Assembly (NCBI GenBank): GCA_020348625.1
Contig: CP070752.1
Coordinates: forward strand, 1,311,667-1,319,848
Length of the DNA stretch: 8,182 bases
DNA from: Deltaproteobacteria bacterium
GTDB taxonomy: Bacteria; Desulfobacterota; DSM-4660; Desulfatiglandales; B25-G16
Direction: 5' to 3'
The notes under the pieces were generated by a model that was given only the letters and a program-made list of their open reading frames with translations, had not been told where the DNA came from and did not search any database. Below are positions 1 through 6,981 of this stretch, piece after piece. How positions within the stretch are numbered: position 1 is the first letter of the stretch; each line of letters begins with the position of its first letter. Made by a program: the position numbers and the translations under genes.

Positions 1-12
1 ATGTCTTTTACA

Positions 13-187
13 AGTGAACACCATTATCCCCTTGCTCCCATGCTCTCGCGGTGACCCTCAGAGGGTTCGCAGGTGAGGAATACCTGCCTTTTCCCCGCTC
101 TAAAGGCGGGGTTTTCCCCTTCCTGCTCACCCTCGGGGGGTGCCCCACCGCTTCCGCGAATGTCGCTCAGGGACGACGGTGTTCACT
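13..187 (-). ncRNA. Structured RNA-like element, possibly an IscB omega RNA (HEARO) or IS200/IS605-type end
   Basis: This non-coding, GC-rich stretch is a string of hairpins closed by an exact 10-bp inverted repeat (AGTGAACACC at 13-22, GGTGTTCACT at 178-187). Internal stems: 54-58 with 62-66, 69-74 with 82-87 (GCAGGT/ACCTGC), 93-98 with 106-111 (CCCCGC/GCGGGG), 128-132 with 138-142, 149-151 with 156-158, and 162-165 with 174-177. Such dense stems without an ORF suggest a structured RNA or a non-autonomous mobile element. From memory of the family, HEARO/IscB omega RNAs are multi-hairpin RNAs of about this size that sit just before iscB and insert at ATGA or GTGA; the minus strand begins with GTGA inside AGTGAACACC. 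On that reading the guide would lie at about 188-205 and any iscB would lie beyond position 1. Strand and family are inferences; an IS605-like end or a small MITE are alternatives. Confidence 0.4.
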
Positions 188-239
188 GGAGACTCGGGAA
201 ACCCAAGAAAAGTGATACGCTAGCCAAGCACTGCCGACA

Positions 240-268
240 TTGACAGGCCACTTTGCTTCTGTTATCTC
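240..268 (+). promoter_or_regulatory. Candidate sigma70-type promoter for the radical SAM gene
   Basis: A perfect -35 box TTGACA (240-245) is followed after 17 bases by TATCTC (263-268), which matches only the first three bases of the -10 consensus. A transcript would start near 275, about 23 bases before the ATG at 298 and upstream of the AAGGA site at 286-290. It lies outside the hairpin element. The weak -10 box keeps confidence modest. Confidence 0.4.
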
Positions 269-297
269 TAGCAAACACCTTTATCAAGGAATACCCC

Positions 298-1242
298 ATG
301 AGAGCATTCGGGCCGGTTCCATCAAGGCGGTTAGGCCAGAGCCTGGGAATCAATAACATACCTCCCAAGGTCTGCACCTATTCGTGCGTCTACTGTCAGA
401 TAGGAAAAACTGAGCATTGGAGCTGCCAACGACAGGCCTTCTACGATCCGGATGAATTGGCCCGCGAGGTCTTGGATAAGGTTACTGAATTGAGAAAAAG
501 GAACACCCACATCGACTACCTGAGTTTTGTTCCAGACGGGGAACCAACCCTGGATAGTAATCTGGGTGAGCATATTGAACGTCTCAAACCAACCAACATA
601 AAGATCGCGGTCATCACAAATGGCTCTCTTATCAGCCTCCCGGATGTGAGGGCAGACCTGCAAAAGGCCGATCTGGTTTCATTGAAAGTCGATGCCGTGA
701 GCAGGTCAGCGTGGCGCAAGGTTGATAGGCCGAACAAGGCACTTGACCTGGAGACAATACGTGAGGGGATGCGTGAGTTCAGCGCCGAATTCAGCGGTGA
801 AATGATAACGGAGACGATGTTGTTGGAAGGAATGAACGATAGCCCTCGCGAGGTACAAGGGATAGCCGAATTTTTGGCCTCGCTCAAACCATACAAATCC
901 TATATCGCTATCCCCACCAGACCAACAACCGTAAAGGGAATACTGCCCGCCAGCGGTCAGGCCCTTAATATGTGCTACCAGGTCTTTCGGAAACGGTTAC
1001 CTCGTGTAGAACTTCTCATAGGAGAAGGGGGGAACGAGTTTGGCTATAGCGGGAATATCGAAAACGACCTGCTCGACATCACCTCAGTTCACCCCATGAG
1101 CGAGAAAAACGTCAGGGAATACCTAAACAAGGCAGGGGCGGAATGGCGGATAATCACCGAACTTATAGAGAAGGGCTTTCTCACAGAACTGAAGTATCGA
1201 GGGAAAAAATTCTACCTGAGAAGATTGCCGAGGAAACCCTGA
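298..1242 (+). CDS. Radical SAM protein, COG0731 (TYW1-like Fe-S oxidoreductase) type, function unknown
   Basis: A 314-residue radical SAM protein. The motif CTYSCVYC at residues 26-33 (Cys26, Cys30, Cys33) would bind the [4Fe-4S] cluster that cleaves S-adenosylmethionine. The N-terminus MRAFGPVPSRRLGQSLGINN and the later VPDGEPTL segment are typical of the COG0731 family, which is related to the tRNA wybutosine enzyme TYW1; bacterial members have no settled substrate as far as I know. The last 50 or so residues (HPMSEKNVREYL... to LRRLPRKP) look like a small winged-helix domain. The start at 298 is chosen because the conserved N-terminus begins there and AAGGA sits 7 bases upstream; an in-frame TTG at 253 falls inside the candidate promoter. 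The gene converges on the ferredoxin gene and stands alone in its direction. The family call is firm; the reaction is unknown. Confidence 0.85.
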   Translation: MRAFGPVPSRRLGQSLGINNIPPKVCTYSCVYCQIGKTEHWSCQRQAFYDPDELAREVLDKVTELRKRNTHIDYLSFVPDGEPTLDSNLGEHIERLKPTNIKIAVITNGSLISLPDVRADLQKADLVSLKVDAVSRSAWRKVDRPNKALDLETIREGMREFSAEFSGEMITETMLLEGMNDSPREVQGIAEFLASLKPYKSYIAIPTRPTTVKGILPASGQALNMCYQVFRKRLPRVELLIGEGGNEFGYSGNIENDLLDITSVHPMSEKNVREYLNKAGAEWRIITELIEKGFLTELKYRGKKFYLRRLPRKP

Positions 1243-1324
1243 TCATGCTGAAAGCCTGAGAAATACCTCTATAAGTTCTTGTTTTTCATGTCGAGGTTCG
1301 GCCTTTATGCCTCCCGCGGTGGCT

Positions 1325-1513
1325 TCAGTCAACCTCAGTAACGGTAATTGCCTCCTGCTCGCAGACCTCCACGCAGCTCTCACATCCAATGCACTCTTCT
1401 GCATTGACAGGAACTGACTTTTCATCCTTCATCTCATAAACATCTACAGGACAGATATTTACGCACTCCTCACAGCCTATGCACTTCTCTTCATCAACCT
1501 CCACCTTATACAT
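1325..1513 (-). CDS. Small ferredoxin with two [4Fe-4S] clusters
   Basis: A 62-residue acidic ferredoxin of the clostridial (2x[4Fe-4S]) type. The first motif has Cys11, Cys14, Cys17 and Cys21 followed by Pro22 (CIGCEECVNICP). The second has Cys41, Cys44, Cys47 and Cys51 (CIGCESCVEVC), where the usual proline after the last cysteine is replaced by Glu52. Two complete Cx2Cx2Cx3C sets support two cubane clusters and a role as a soluble low-potential electron carrier in the cytoplasm. The start is supported by AAAAGGAG at 1521-1528, 7 bases upstream of the ATG. It is monocistronic as far as can be seen: the gap to uvrC is 258 bp, with its own candidate promoter at 1554-1581. It could feed electrons to radical SAM enzymes such as those in this window, but that is only a guess from proximity. 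Confidence 0.93.
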   Translation of the reverse strand: MYKVEVDEEKCIGCEECVNICPVDVYEMKDEKSVPVNAEECIGCESCVEVCEQEAITVTEVD

Positions 1514-1520
1514 GTCAATT

Positions 1521-1528
1521 CTCCTTTT
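1521..1528 (-). promoter_or_regulatory. Ribosome binding site of the ferredoxin gene
   Basis: On the minus strand AAAAGGAG lies 7 bases before the ATG at 1513. It is a strong Shine-Dalgarno match and fixes the ferredoxin start. Confidence 0.75.
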
Positions 1529-1553
1529 GAATGCGATGTACGGTGACGGGTAT

Positions 1554-1581
1554 CTCTTAAACCTTTTACCGAAATTGTCAA
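1554..1581 (-). promoter_or_regulatory. Candidate promoter for the ferredoxin gene
   Basis: On the minus strand a perfect TTGACA (1576-1581) is followed after 16 bases by TAAGAG (1554-1559), which matches 3 of 6 bases of the -10 consensus. A start near 1547 would give a leader of about 35 bases. The -35 box is convincing, the -10 box is not. The rest of the 1514-1771 gap holds a small hairpin (1643-1648 with 1655-1660), the 10-bp palindrome CGTAGCTACG (1673-1682) and no gene that I can support. Confidence 0.35.
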
Positions 1582-1752
1582 GCTCTTTTCTTGAAACCAG
1601 CAGGGATTTGCACGTGACAGGTAGTTATTGAGCCCCCTTTCCCAATCTTCTAACAGATTGCTGCTTCAACTCCGTAGCTACGCTGGCCCGAGAAATCTGT
1701 CCCGATGTATGGACACTCTGGGGTATTCTTCATGAGGATTTGACGTGGCTGC

Positions 1753-1778
1753 AAAAAAAGGCAAGAACTCCTTACTGC
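1753..1778 (-). terminator. Candidate intrinsic terminator of uvrC
   Basis: Read on the minus strand, a short imperfect hairpin (GCAGTAAGGAGTTCTTGC, 1778 down to 1761; four outer pairs, a mismatch, two inner pairs, GGAG loop) is followed by C and seven T (1759-1753). The uvrC stop codon TAA (1774-1772) lies within the stem. The T run is good; the stem is weak, so confidence is moderate. Confidence 0.42.
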
Positions 1779-3592
1779 GGACCGGCTACCTCGGGAGGCT
1801 TGTTGTGGAAGTGATTGTAGATATCCCGCGCAACTGATTCGGCTATACCAGGCACCCGCACCAGGTCTGCGAGTTCCGCACCGGCGATGGTCTGGATATC
1901 ACCAAAGAACCTGAGTAGTGCCTTTTTTCTTTGGGGCCCAATCCCGGAAATTCTGTCCAACTCCGAGGTGGTGAGTTGCTTCTTTCTCCTCTTCCGATAG
2001 TAACTGATAGCTCTCCGGTGCGTCTCATCCCTCACGCCCATGAAAAAGGAGAGCACCGGGTGATTCCTGGCCAAATCCAGGGGGTTTTTCCTGTGAGGAA
2101 GATATATCCTATCAATGCTGCGGGGTTTTGTGCGATCGGCTTTTGCAATGGATATGACATCAGGTGGGTTGTCCAGCCTCAGATTATCGATCGTCTTGAT
2201 GGCTACCGCCAGGTGGCCCTTTCCGCCGTCGATAACAAAAAGGTCAGGCGGTTTGCCTTTTCGCAGCCTTCTTGTGATCCCCTCAGCAATCATGGCATAA
2301 TCATCCACCCCTTCCACGCCCTTTATTCGATAGTTGCGATAACCCGACTTTTGAGGTACCCCTTCAAAAAAGCTCACAATACAGGCGACGGCAAGATCGC
2401 CTCTGAGATTGGACACATCTATAGCTTCCATGTGTACTGGCACCCTTTCAAGGCGCAATGCACCTCGTATCTCCTCGAGGATAGCAGAGCGGTCGGCCTT
2501 TTGTCTCCTGAGCAGAATGGTGTCGGCGTTTTCTCCTGCCATTTCGGCAAGCCGTCTCTTATCTCCCCTTGAGGGAACCGATACAGACACCTTTCTCCGG
2601 GCTATTCCGGTCAGCCATTCGGAGATCACTGCTCTATCATCTATGGGATGGGATAGTATGATTTCAGGAGGCACAAACTGTCTGTCCCGGTAATATTGCT
2701 TGATAAAAGACTCCGCTATATCGCTCGAATCCTCCCATTCGCCACGGATTGAATAACTTCTGCTTCCAACCATGGCGCCCCCCCGCACCATCAGAATAAC
2801 GACCTCCGCTTCCCTGCCTGAGCGAGATACCCCAACGATATCCTGATCCTTCATCTTGCTTGAAACAACAGTCTGCTTTTCTACTGTCTTTTCTATTGCC
2901 CTGATCTGATCTCTCACCCCAGCTGCCTTCTCGAAGTTGAGCTCCTTTGATGTCTTTTGCATCACCCTGTTCAGCTTTGAGATCAGTTCCTTGTTCCGCC
3001 CCTCCAAAAAGAGCCTGACCTGATCCACAATCTCCATATATTCCTCCCGGCTCACCTCTTTGCAGCACGGCGCCAGGCACCTTCCGAGTTGATAATTGAG
3101 GCAAGGTCTTGACCGTTTGGGTACATCTTTCGTGGTGCACTTTCTTAACGGAAAAACAGGGCCGATCAAGCGCAAGGTTGAGCGCGCTTGCGTTACGGAA
3201 GGATAGGGGCCGAAATAGAGTGCTCCGTCGTTTTTCATCCTCCGTACAACGCTTACGCGCGGGTATGGGTTAGTGATATCTAGCTTAAAGAAAGGGTAGT
3301 TGGCATCATCCTTGAGGTCCACATTGTACCGAGGCCGGTGTTTCTTTATGAGATTTCCCTCGAGGATCAGTGCCTCGGTTTCGGTGGCAGTTATGATATG
3401 CTCGATTTCCTCCGCATTCCTGATGATGCGTGACAGCTTGCGTGGTCGATCGTCGCCATGAGCGAAATAGGAGTTGATGCGTTTACGCAGATTCTTGGCC
3501 TTGCCGATATAGATTATCTTCCCGGACTTATCCTTGAAGAGATAAGCACCTGGTTTTTGAGGAAATTCTCTAATGCTTTCACTCGTCAGCAT
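1772..3592 (-). CDS. uvrC: UvrABC excinuclease subunit C
   Basis: UvrC makes both incisions around a DNA lesion in nucleotide excision repair, working after UvrA and UvrB. The 606-residue length matches the family (E. coli about 610). The GIY-YIG nuclease is at residues 13-92, with GAY at 15-17, YIG at 28-30 and Glu78 in the LEGNLIKKHRPRYN motif. Cys152, Cys164, Cys172 and Cys176 have the spacing of the [4Fe-4S] ligands reported in E. coli UvrC. The UVR motif that contacts UvrB spans about 204-238. The RNase H-like nuclease has Asp392 (IDVSN), Asp455 (VIDGGKG) and His525 (RDETHRRA). A tandem helix-hairpin-helix domain occupies about 545-595. All key residues seem present, so it should be active. 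The start is supported by GAAGG 6-7 bases upstream. uvrA and uvrB are not in the window, and no cotranscribed gene is seen. Confidence 0.97.
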   Translation of the reverse strand: MLTSESIREFPQKPGAYLFKDKSGKIIYIGKAKNLRKRINSYFAHGDDRPRKLSRIIRNAEEIEHIITATETEALILEGNLIKKHRPRYNVDLKDDANYPFFKLDITNPYPRVSVVRRMKNDGALYFGPYPSVTQARSTLRLIGPVFPLRKCTTKDVPKRSRPCLNYQLGRCLAPCCKEVSREEYMEIVDQVRLFLEGRNKELISKLNRVMQKTSKELNFEKAAGVRDQIRAIEKTVEKQTVVSSKMKDQDIVGVSRSGREAEVVILMVRGGAMVGSRSYSIRGEWEDSSDIAESFIKQYYRDRQFVPPEIILSHPIDDRAVISEWLTGIARRKVSVSVPSRGDKRRLAEMAGENADTILLRRQKADRSAILEEIRGALRLERVPVHMEAIDVSNLRGDLAVACIVSFFEGVPQKSGYRNYRIKGVEGVDDYAMIAEGITRRLRKGKPPDLFVIDGGKGHLAVAIKTIDNLRLDNPPDVISIAKADRTKPRSIDRIYLPHRKNPLDLARNHPVLSFFMGVRDETHRRAISYYRKRRKKQLTTSELDRISGIGPQRKKALLRFFGDIQTIAGAELADLVRVPGIAESVARDIYNHFHNKPPEVAGPQ

Positions 3593-3742
3593 TCTGCACC
3601 TTCATCCAAAAAATGGGAGGCAGCGCTCCTGTTTCGCCAATCAGTATATACCATAATCATTTAAAGGGCAGGTACCAAAGAAATTTTCTTAGTATTTGAG
3701 GGAAAAATGTATTACAAGCTAATGGACCAGCGTGCTTGAGAA
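3593..3742. other. Intergenic segment between uvrC and the foldback element
   Basis: No gene is supported here. On the minus strand TATACT (3643-3648) gives a 5/6 match to a -10 box, and the overlapping TGG-TATATA has an extended -10 form. It could start a uvrC transcript with a leader of about 45 bases. The -35 region at the right spacing (CTGCCC on the minus strand, 3666-3671) is poor, so this is only a weak promoter candidate. The rest is AT-rich with no repeat that I can see. Confidence 0.35.
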
Positions 3743-4078
3743 AGAATATTCGACTATTACTTTAGCTCTGCAGAGCAATAATGAGCATCTATCTCGCTTG
3801 AATAGCTGCTATTAAGGGATATGGATATCTTTTTTTGCACCGAACTGGGCAGTTGCTCTGAGCCTGCTCTTTCCCGATGATCCAGGCGGGCGCCTGCTCC
3901 CACTTAAGCGCTATAGATTTAAAGAAGTGGTAGTCACCTTTAAAGCAGCACGCCCGCCTCCATATGCAGCATATGCCAGCATAACAGCATGGGCTTCTTC
4001 GGTGTCAAAAAAAGACATCCATATCCCTGGTAATAATATAGTTGCGGAGCTAAAGTAATAGTCGATAAATAATATTCT
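3743..4078. repeat. Large imperfect foldback (MITE-like) element upstream of hisD
   Basis: The element is bounded by a long terminal inverted repeat: AGAATAT (3743-3749) plus a 19-base block (3750-3768) pair with 4072-4078 and 4047-4065, all exact, interrupted only by the 6 extra bases TAAATA (4066-4071) on the right. A second arm, 3816-3844, pairs with 3998-4027 over about 30 positions with one mismatch and one extra base, including seven T opposite seven A. A third, AGGCGGGCG (3884-3892), pairs with 3951-3959. The tip carries a small hairpin, CCACTT (3900-3905) with AAGTGG (3925-3930). There is no credible ORF inside. No target-site duplication is obvious at the ends. The nested arms fit a MITE or foldback element, or one such element inside another; a long structured leader for hisD is the alternative. 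The symmetry is directly visible; the mobile origin is inferred. Confidence 0.75.
4042..4069 (+). promoter_or_regulatory. Weak candidate hisD promoter inside the right arm of the foldback element
   Basis: TTGCGG (4042-4047) and GATAAA (4064-4069, 4/6 match) are 16 bases apart and would start transcription just before the hisD ribosome site. The AT-rich -10 region overlaps the TAAATA insertion found only in the right arm of the inverted repeat. Both boxes are imperfect. Confidence 0.25.
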
Positions 4079-4081
4079 GAC

Positions 4082-4086
4082 AGGAG
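4082..4086 (+). promoter_or_regulatory. Ribosome binding site of hisD
   Basis: AGGAG lies 8 bases before the ATG at 4095 and 3 bases after the end of the foldback element. A second ATG follows directly at 4098, so the protein may start with one or two methionines. Confidence 0.65.
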
Positions 4087-4094
4087 ATGCAAAC

Positions 4095-5390
4095 ATGATG
4101 TTGCAGCCAGAGAGTATTGACGATTTAGCGCCCGAACGATACCAGAGAATCCTGAAGAGATCCCGGACTGATATCGCCTCAGTTTGGGAGGAGGTGGGGC
4201 AGATCGTCAGGGATGTGAGAGAGAACGGCCAAAAGGTATTCCTCGATTACTTCAGAAAGGAATTCAAGCCCGATCTGGAGCCCGATGACCTGGAGGTGGG
4301 GGATGAAGAGGTGGCAGATGCCTATGGGAGAGTCGACTCAAAGCTCATCGATGCCCTTAAAACCGCCGCTCAAAACATAACCGCCTTCCATCAGGCACAG
4401 AAGGAACGAGAGATGTGGCTCACCGATATAGCCGAGGGGATCATGGCCGGAAGGATGGTCACCCCGTTGGAGAAAGTTGGTGCATACATACCAGGCGGGA
4501 GGGCCGTCTATCCTAGTTCGATCTTAATGACCATCCTGCCCGCCAAGGTGGCCGGCGTTAAGGAAATAATTGCCTGCACGCCTCCCGGCCAGGGCATGGC
4601 CATCGACCCTGTCACGCTTGTGGCTGCAGACATAGCAGGTCCGGTGAGGATCTTCAAGGTGGGAGGACCCTGGGCCATTGCCGCAATGGCCTATGGCACC
4701 GAGATGATTCCAAAGGTCCACAAGATAGTCGGGCCTGGAAACAGGTATGTCACTGCCGCCAAAATGATCGTATTCGGAGAGGTAAACATAGACTCACCTG
4801 CCGGACCGAGCGAGGGAATGGTGTTGGCCGATCGAACCGCCAATGCTGATCTGATTGCCATCGACCTTTTGTCCCAGGCGGAGCACGATCCTGATTCAGC
4901 AGCAGTCCTCATTACTCCTTCAAACGAACTCGCAGCCCGTGTCTGTGAGATTATCAACGAGAGGCTCCCCTTGCTCTCTCGAAGGGAAATACTCGAGGCA
5001 TCCCTTGGCAGGTACTCGTGTATCTTGACTGCACAGCACTTGGATCAGGCCATCGATTTTGTCAATGAGTACGCACCTGAGCACCTGGAAATAATGGCCG
5101 AAGAACCGTTTACCGTTTTAAAGAAGATAAGAAACGCAGGTTCCATATTCTTGGGCCCTTTTTCACCGATAGCAGCAGGTGATTATGCCTCGGGGACCAA
5201 CCATGTCTTGCCTACCGGTCAGACGGCACGGATGTTTTCGGGCCTATCAGTGGACGATTTTGTCAAGAAACCAACCTTTCAGTACCTGAGCAAGAAAGGG
5301 CTTTCCCTTCTGAGGGATGCGGTGATCGCATTGGCCGAGGCAGAAGGCCTTCCGCTTCACGCACAAGCCGTTCACGAGAGATTCAAATAG
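4095..5390 (+). CDS. hisD: Histidinol dehydrogenase
   Basis: HisD catalyses the last two steps of histidine synthesis: NAD-dependent oxidation of L-histidinol to histidinal and then to histidine, in the cytoplasm. The 431-residue length is normal. Family blocks are in order: [15 protein letters not shown] (128-142), [15 protein letters not shown] (188-202), [14 protein letters not shown] (210-223), DSPAGPSE (233-240), YAPEHLEIM (326-334) and [16 protein letters not shown] (360-375). The zinc ligands by alignment are Gln261 and His264 (SQAEH), Asp363 and His422; the catalytic pair is Glu329-His330. All are present, so the enzyme should be active. No other his gene is in the window, so hisD lies apart from any his operon. 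It is followed after 89 bp by the lipoyl-carrier gene on the same strand, with no clear terminator between, so read-through is possible. Confidence 0.97.
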   Translation: MMLQPESIDDLAPERYQRILKRSRTDIASVWEEVGQIVRDVRENGQKVFLDYFRKEFKPDLEPDDLEVGDEEVADAYGRVDSKLIDALKTAAQNITAFHQAQKEREMWLTDIAEGIMAGRMVTPLEKVGAYIPGGRAVYPSSILMTILPAKVAGVKEIIACTPPGQGMAIDPVTLVAADIAGPVRIFKVGGPWAIAAMAYGTEMIPKVHKIVGPGNRYVTAAKMIVFGEVNIDSPAGPSEGMVLADRTANADLIAIDLLSQAEHDPDSAAVLITPSNELAARVCEIINERLPLLSRREILEASLGRYSCILTAQHLDQAIDFVNEYAPEHLEIMAEEPFTVLKKIRNAGSIFLGPFSPIAAGDYASGTNHVLPTGQTARMFSGLSVDDFVKKPTFQYLSKKGLSLLRDAVIALAEAEGLPLHAQAVHERFK

Positions 5391-5465
5391 CCATCACTTT
5401 TTTATTGAATGCGAGGCATTTCTTTACTACATGAGTATGGCGTAATTGACAAATACAAACAATTC

Positions 5466-5474
5466 TAAGGAGGT
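5466..5474 (+). promoter_or_regulatory. Strong ribosome binding site of the lipoyl-carrier gene
   Basis: TAAGGAGGT is a nearly full anti-Shine-Dalgarno match and ends 5 bases before the ATG at 5480. It is the strongest ribosome site in the window and suggests that the carrier protein is made in quantity. Confidence 0.8.
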
Positions 5475-5479
5475 ACGGT

Positions 5480-5917
5480 ATGGCAAACATTAAGGGTTAC
5501 GATATGCCTGATGAGCTCTACTATCATGAAGAGCACAGTTGGGCTCGCGTGGAAGATGGGAAAGTTACGGTAGGCATGGACGATATGTTTCAGAAAGAGG
5601 CGGGCGACATCGTATTTGTGGACCTTCCTGACGAGGAAGATGAGGTCGAGCAGGGTGAGGTCTGCGGCAAGATCCAGTCGAGAAAATGGATTGGCAAGCT
5701 CTGCGCACCTGTGTCCGGGGAGATCGTTGAGATAAATGAAGACCTGGAAGACGATACCACCCTTATTAATGAAGATCCCTATGGTAAGGGATGGATCTTA
5801 GTAATTGAGCCCAATGATCTGGATAACGAGCTCGGAAACCTCATGCACGGAGATTCTTTGATACCATTTATCGAGCAGGAGATAAAACGAACCGAGGAGG
5901 AAAGGGCAAAGGCTTAA
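5480..5917 (+). CDS. GcvH-like lipoyl carrier protein (lipoate-binding protein)
   Basis: A 145-residue acidic protein with the fold signature of the glycine-cleavage H protein: YYHEEHSWARVEDGKVTVGM (15-34), AGDIVFVDLPDEEDEVEQGE (41-60), LCAPVSGEIVEINEDLEDD (74-92) and LINEDPYGKGWI (95-106). Aligned with GcvH from the APVSG block, Lys69 falls exactly on the lipoylated lysine, but its context is QSRKWIGKL, not the usual ESVKAASDL. The C-terminus (130-145) adds a charged helix. In GcvH the lipoyl arm shuttles aminomethyl groups between P, T and L proteins; none of these is encoded here. Instead a fused ligase and a radical SAM lipoyl synthase follow at once, the ligase start overlapping this stop by 1 base (TAATG). 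This resembles dedicated lipoate-binding proteins linked to heterodisulfide-reductase-like systems. A true GcvH with distant partners cannot be excluded. Confidence 0.88.
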   Translation: MANIKGYDMPDELYYHEEHSWARVEDGKVTVGMDDMFQKEAGDIVFVDLPDEEDEVEQGEVCGKIQSRKWIGKLCAPVSGEIVEINEDLEDDTTLINEDPYGKGWILVIEPNDLDNELGNLMHGDSLIPFIEQEIKRTEEERAKA

Positions 5918-6981
5918 TGTCTTCCTGGAGGCTTTTTAAAGATACCGTACATCCGGTTTCAACGGCGCTGGGATTATCCATTGATGACACCCTTCCGCTG
6001 TCGATCTCCCAGCACGGCTCACCGCCGATCCTGCATCTTTACCTGTTTCGGCCATCTGCCATTGTCGGTAAGTACCAGGATATTGCTGCCGCTGTCAGGC
6101 TCGATAGATGTAAAGAGAGGGGGATCGAGTATAACCGCAGGAGTACCGGTGGCGGGACTGTAATCATGGGCCCCAGGGTGATCGCCCTGGGGCTTGGAAT
6201 TCCCATCGATTACCCCGGTTTGAAGGGAGGAATCAATGGCATATTTGAAACCCTAAGCGCTGTGCTATTAAGGGCACTGCGGGAGCTCGGCGTACAAGCC
6301 GGGTTTCGGCCCAAGAACGACCTTGAGGTTGACGGTAAAAAAATAGCTGGTCTTTCGGCCTCCCTTGAGACAGACAAGGCAATCTTATTTCATGCAAGCC
6401 TGCTGGTGGACTTTGACATCCCCTTGATGATGGAGATCATGAATCAACCACCGCTGAAGCTGTATGATAAGGGCTATAGCTGCTTTAGCCAGAGGATCAC
6501 AACCATTCGGGAGCAACTTGGTCGCGACGTTTCTATGGAAACAGCGGTAGAAACCATAGAAAAGGCCTTCAGCCAGGGATTCGGCATTTCCTTTGAACGG
6601 GATGAGCCCGACGATTGGGAGCAAGAGAGAATAGAAGACTTCATCACGCGCAGGTATACGAGGCCAGAGTGGATCTTCTCTCATAAGCATCCCCGATCGA
6701 GGATGGGCATCGGGGAGCTCAAAACGCCCGGCGGACTTTTGGCGGTATCCCTTGCACTGGCGGGCAACACCATTGAGCATATTATTATTTCAGGAGATTT
6801 CTTCTCCACCACCAAGGATATCAATCTCCTCGAGTCCGCCCTCAAGTGGACCTCGGCCAAGAAGGAAAAGATCGAGGAACACCTCTCAGAGGTGTGGAGG
6901 GAAGATATGATCTATGGAGTGGGATTTGATACACTGACACAGGCGATCTTAAAGGCAAAGGAAAACCTTCTCACCGCGTGA
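5917..6981 (+). CDS. Lipoate-protein ligase, fused LplA-LplB (sLpl(AB)-like)
   Basis: This 354-residue enzyme would activate lipoate or octanoate with ATP and transfer it to a carrier lysine, most likely Lys69 of the protein encoded just upstream. The N-terminal catalytic domain (about 1-235) has the BPL/LplA signatures: GKYQD (51-55), RRSTGGGTV (74-82, like the RRxSGGGAV of LplA), NDLEVDGKKIAGLSAS (134-149) with Lys142 at the place of the LplA catalytic lysine, and FHASLLVDFDI (158-168). The C-terminal part (about 245-354; SRMGIGELKTPGG, then IEHIIISGDFF) looks like the LplB accessory domain, so A and B are one chain, as in the sLpl(AB) ligases of the LipS pathway. Its ATG overlaps the carrier stop by 1 base, with GAGGAGG at 5894-5900 and AAAGG closer in. 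Its own stop overlaps the next start by 4 bases. Substrate preference cannot be read from sequence. Confidence 0.88.
   Translation: MSSWRLFKDTVHPVSTALGLSIDDTLPLSISQHGSPPILHLYLFRPSAIVGKYQDIAAAVRLDRCKERGIEYNRRSTGGGTVIMGPRVIALGLGIPIDYPGLKGGINGIFETLSAVLLRALRELGVQAGFRPKNDLEVDGKKIAGLSASLETDKAILFHASLLVDFDIPLMMEIMNQPPLKLYDKGYSCFSQRITTIREQLGRDVSMETAVETIEKAFSQGFGISFERDEPDDWEQERIEDFITRRYTRPEWIFSHKHPRSRMGIGELKTPGGLLAVSLALAGNTIEHIIISGDFFSTTKDINLLESALKWTSAKKEKIEEHLSEVWREDMIYGVGFDTLTQAILKAKENLLTA

Noticed and set aside
253..297. TTG start extending the first radical SAM protein by 15 residues
   Set aside because: The family N-terminus begins at the ATG at 298, which has AAGGA at proper spacing; the upstream part overlaps the candidate promoter.
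1243..1324. Bidirectional terminator between the convergent radical SAM and ferredoxin genes
   Set aside because: Only very short stems (GGC/GCC, GAGG/CCTC) are visible and there is no T tract next to them.
1643..1660. Hairpin CAATCT/AGATTG between the ferredoxin gene and uvrC, as a terminator
   Set aside because: It is a 6-bp AT-rich stem without a following T run on either strand, and nothing is known to be transcribed into it except possibly past uvrC.
1931..2572. Long plus-strand ORF opposite uvrC
   Set aside because: It is the antisense shadow of a well-conserved uvrC reading frame and shows no protein family features.
3911..4096. 61-codon minus-strand ORF upstream of hisD
   Set aside because: It lies almost wholly within the foldback element, has no ribosome site or recognisable motif, and overlaps the hisD start.
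5446..5451. TTGACA before the lipoyl-carrier gene, as a promoter -35 box
   Set aside because: At normal spacing the -10 box would fall on the ribosome binding site, leaving no room for a leader, and no TATAAT-like sequence is there.
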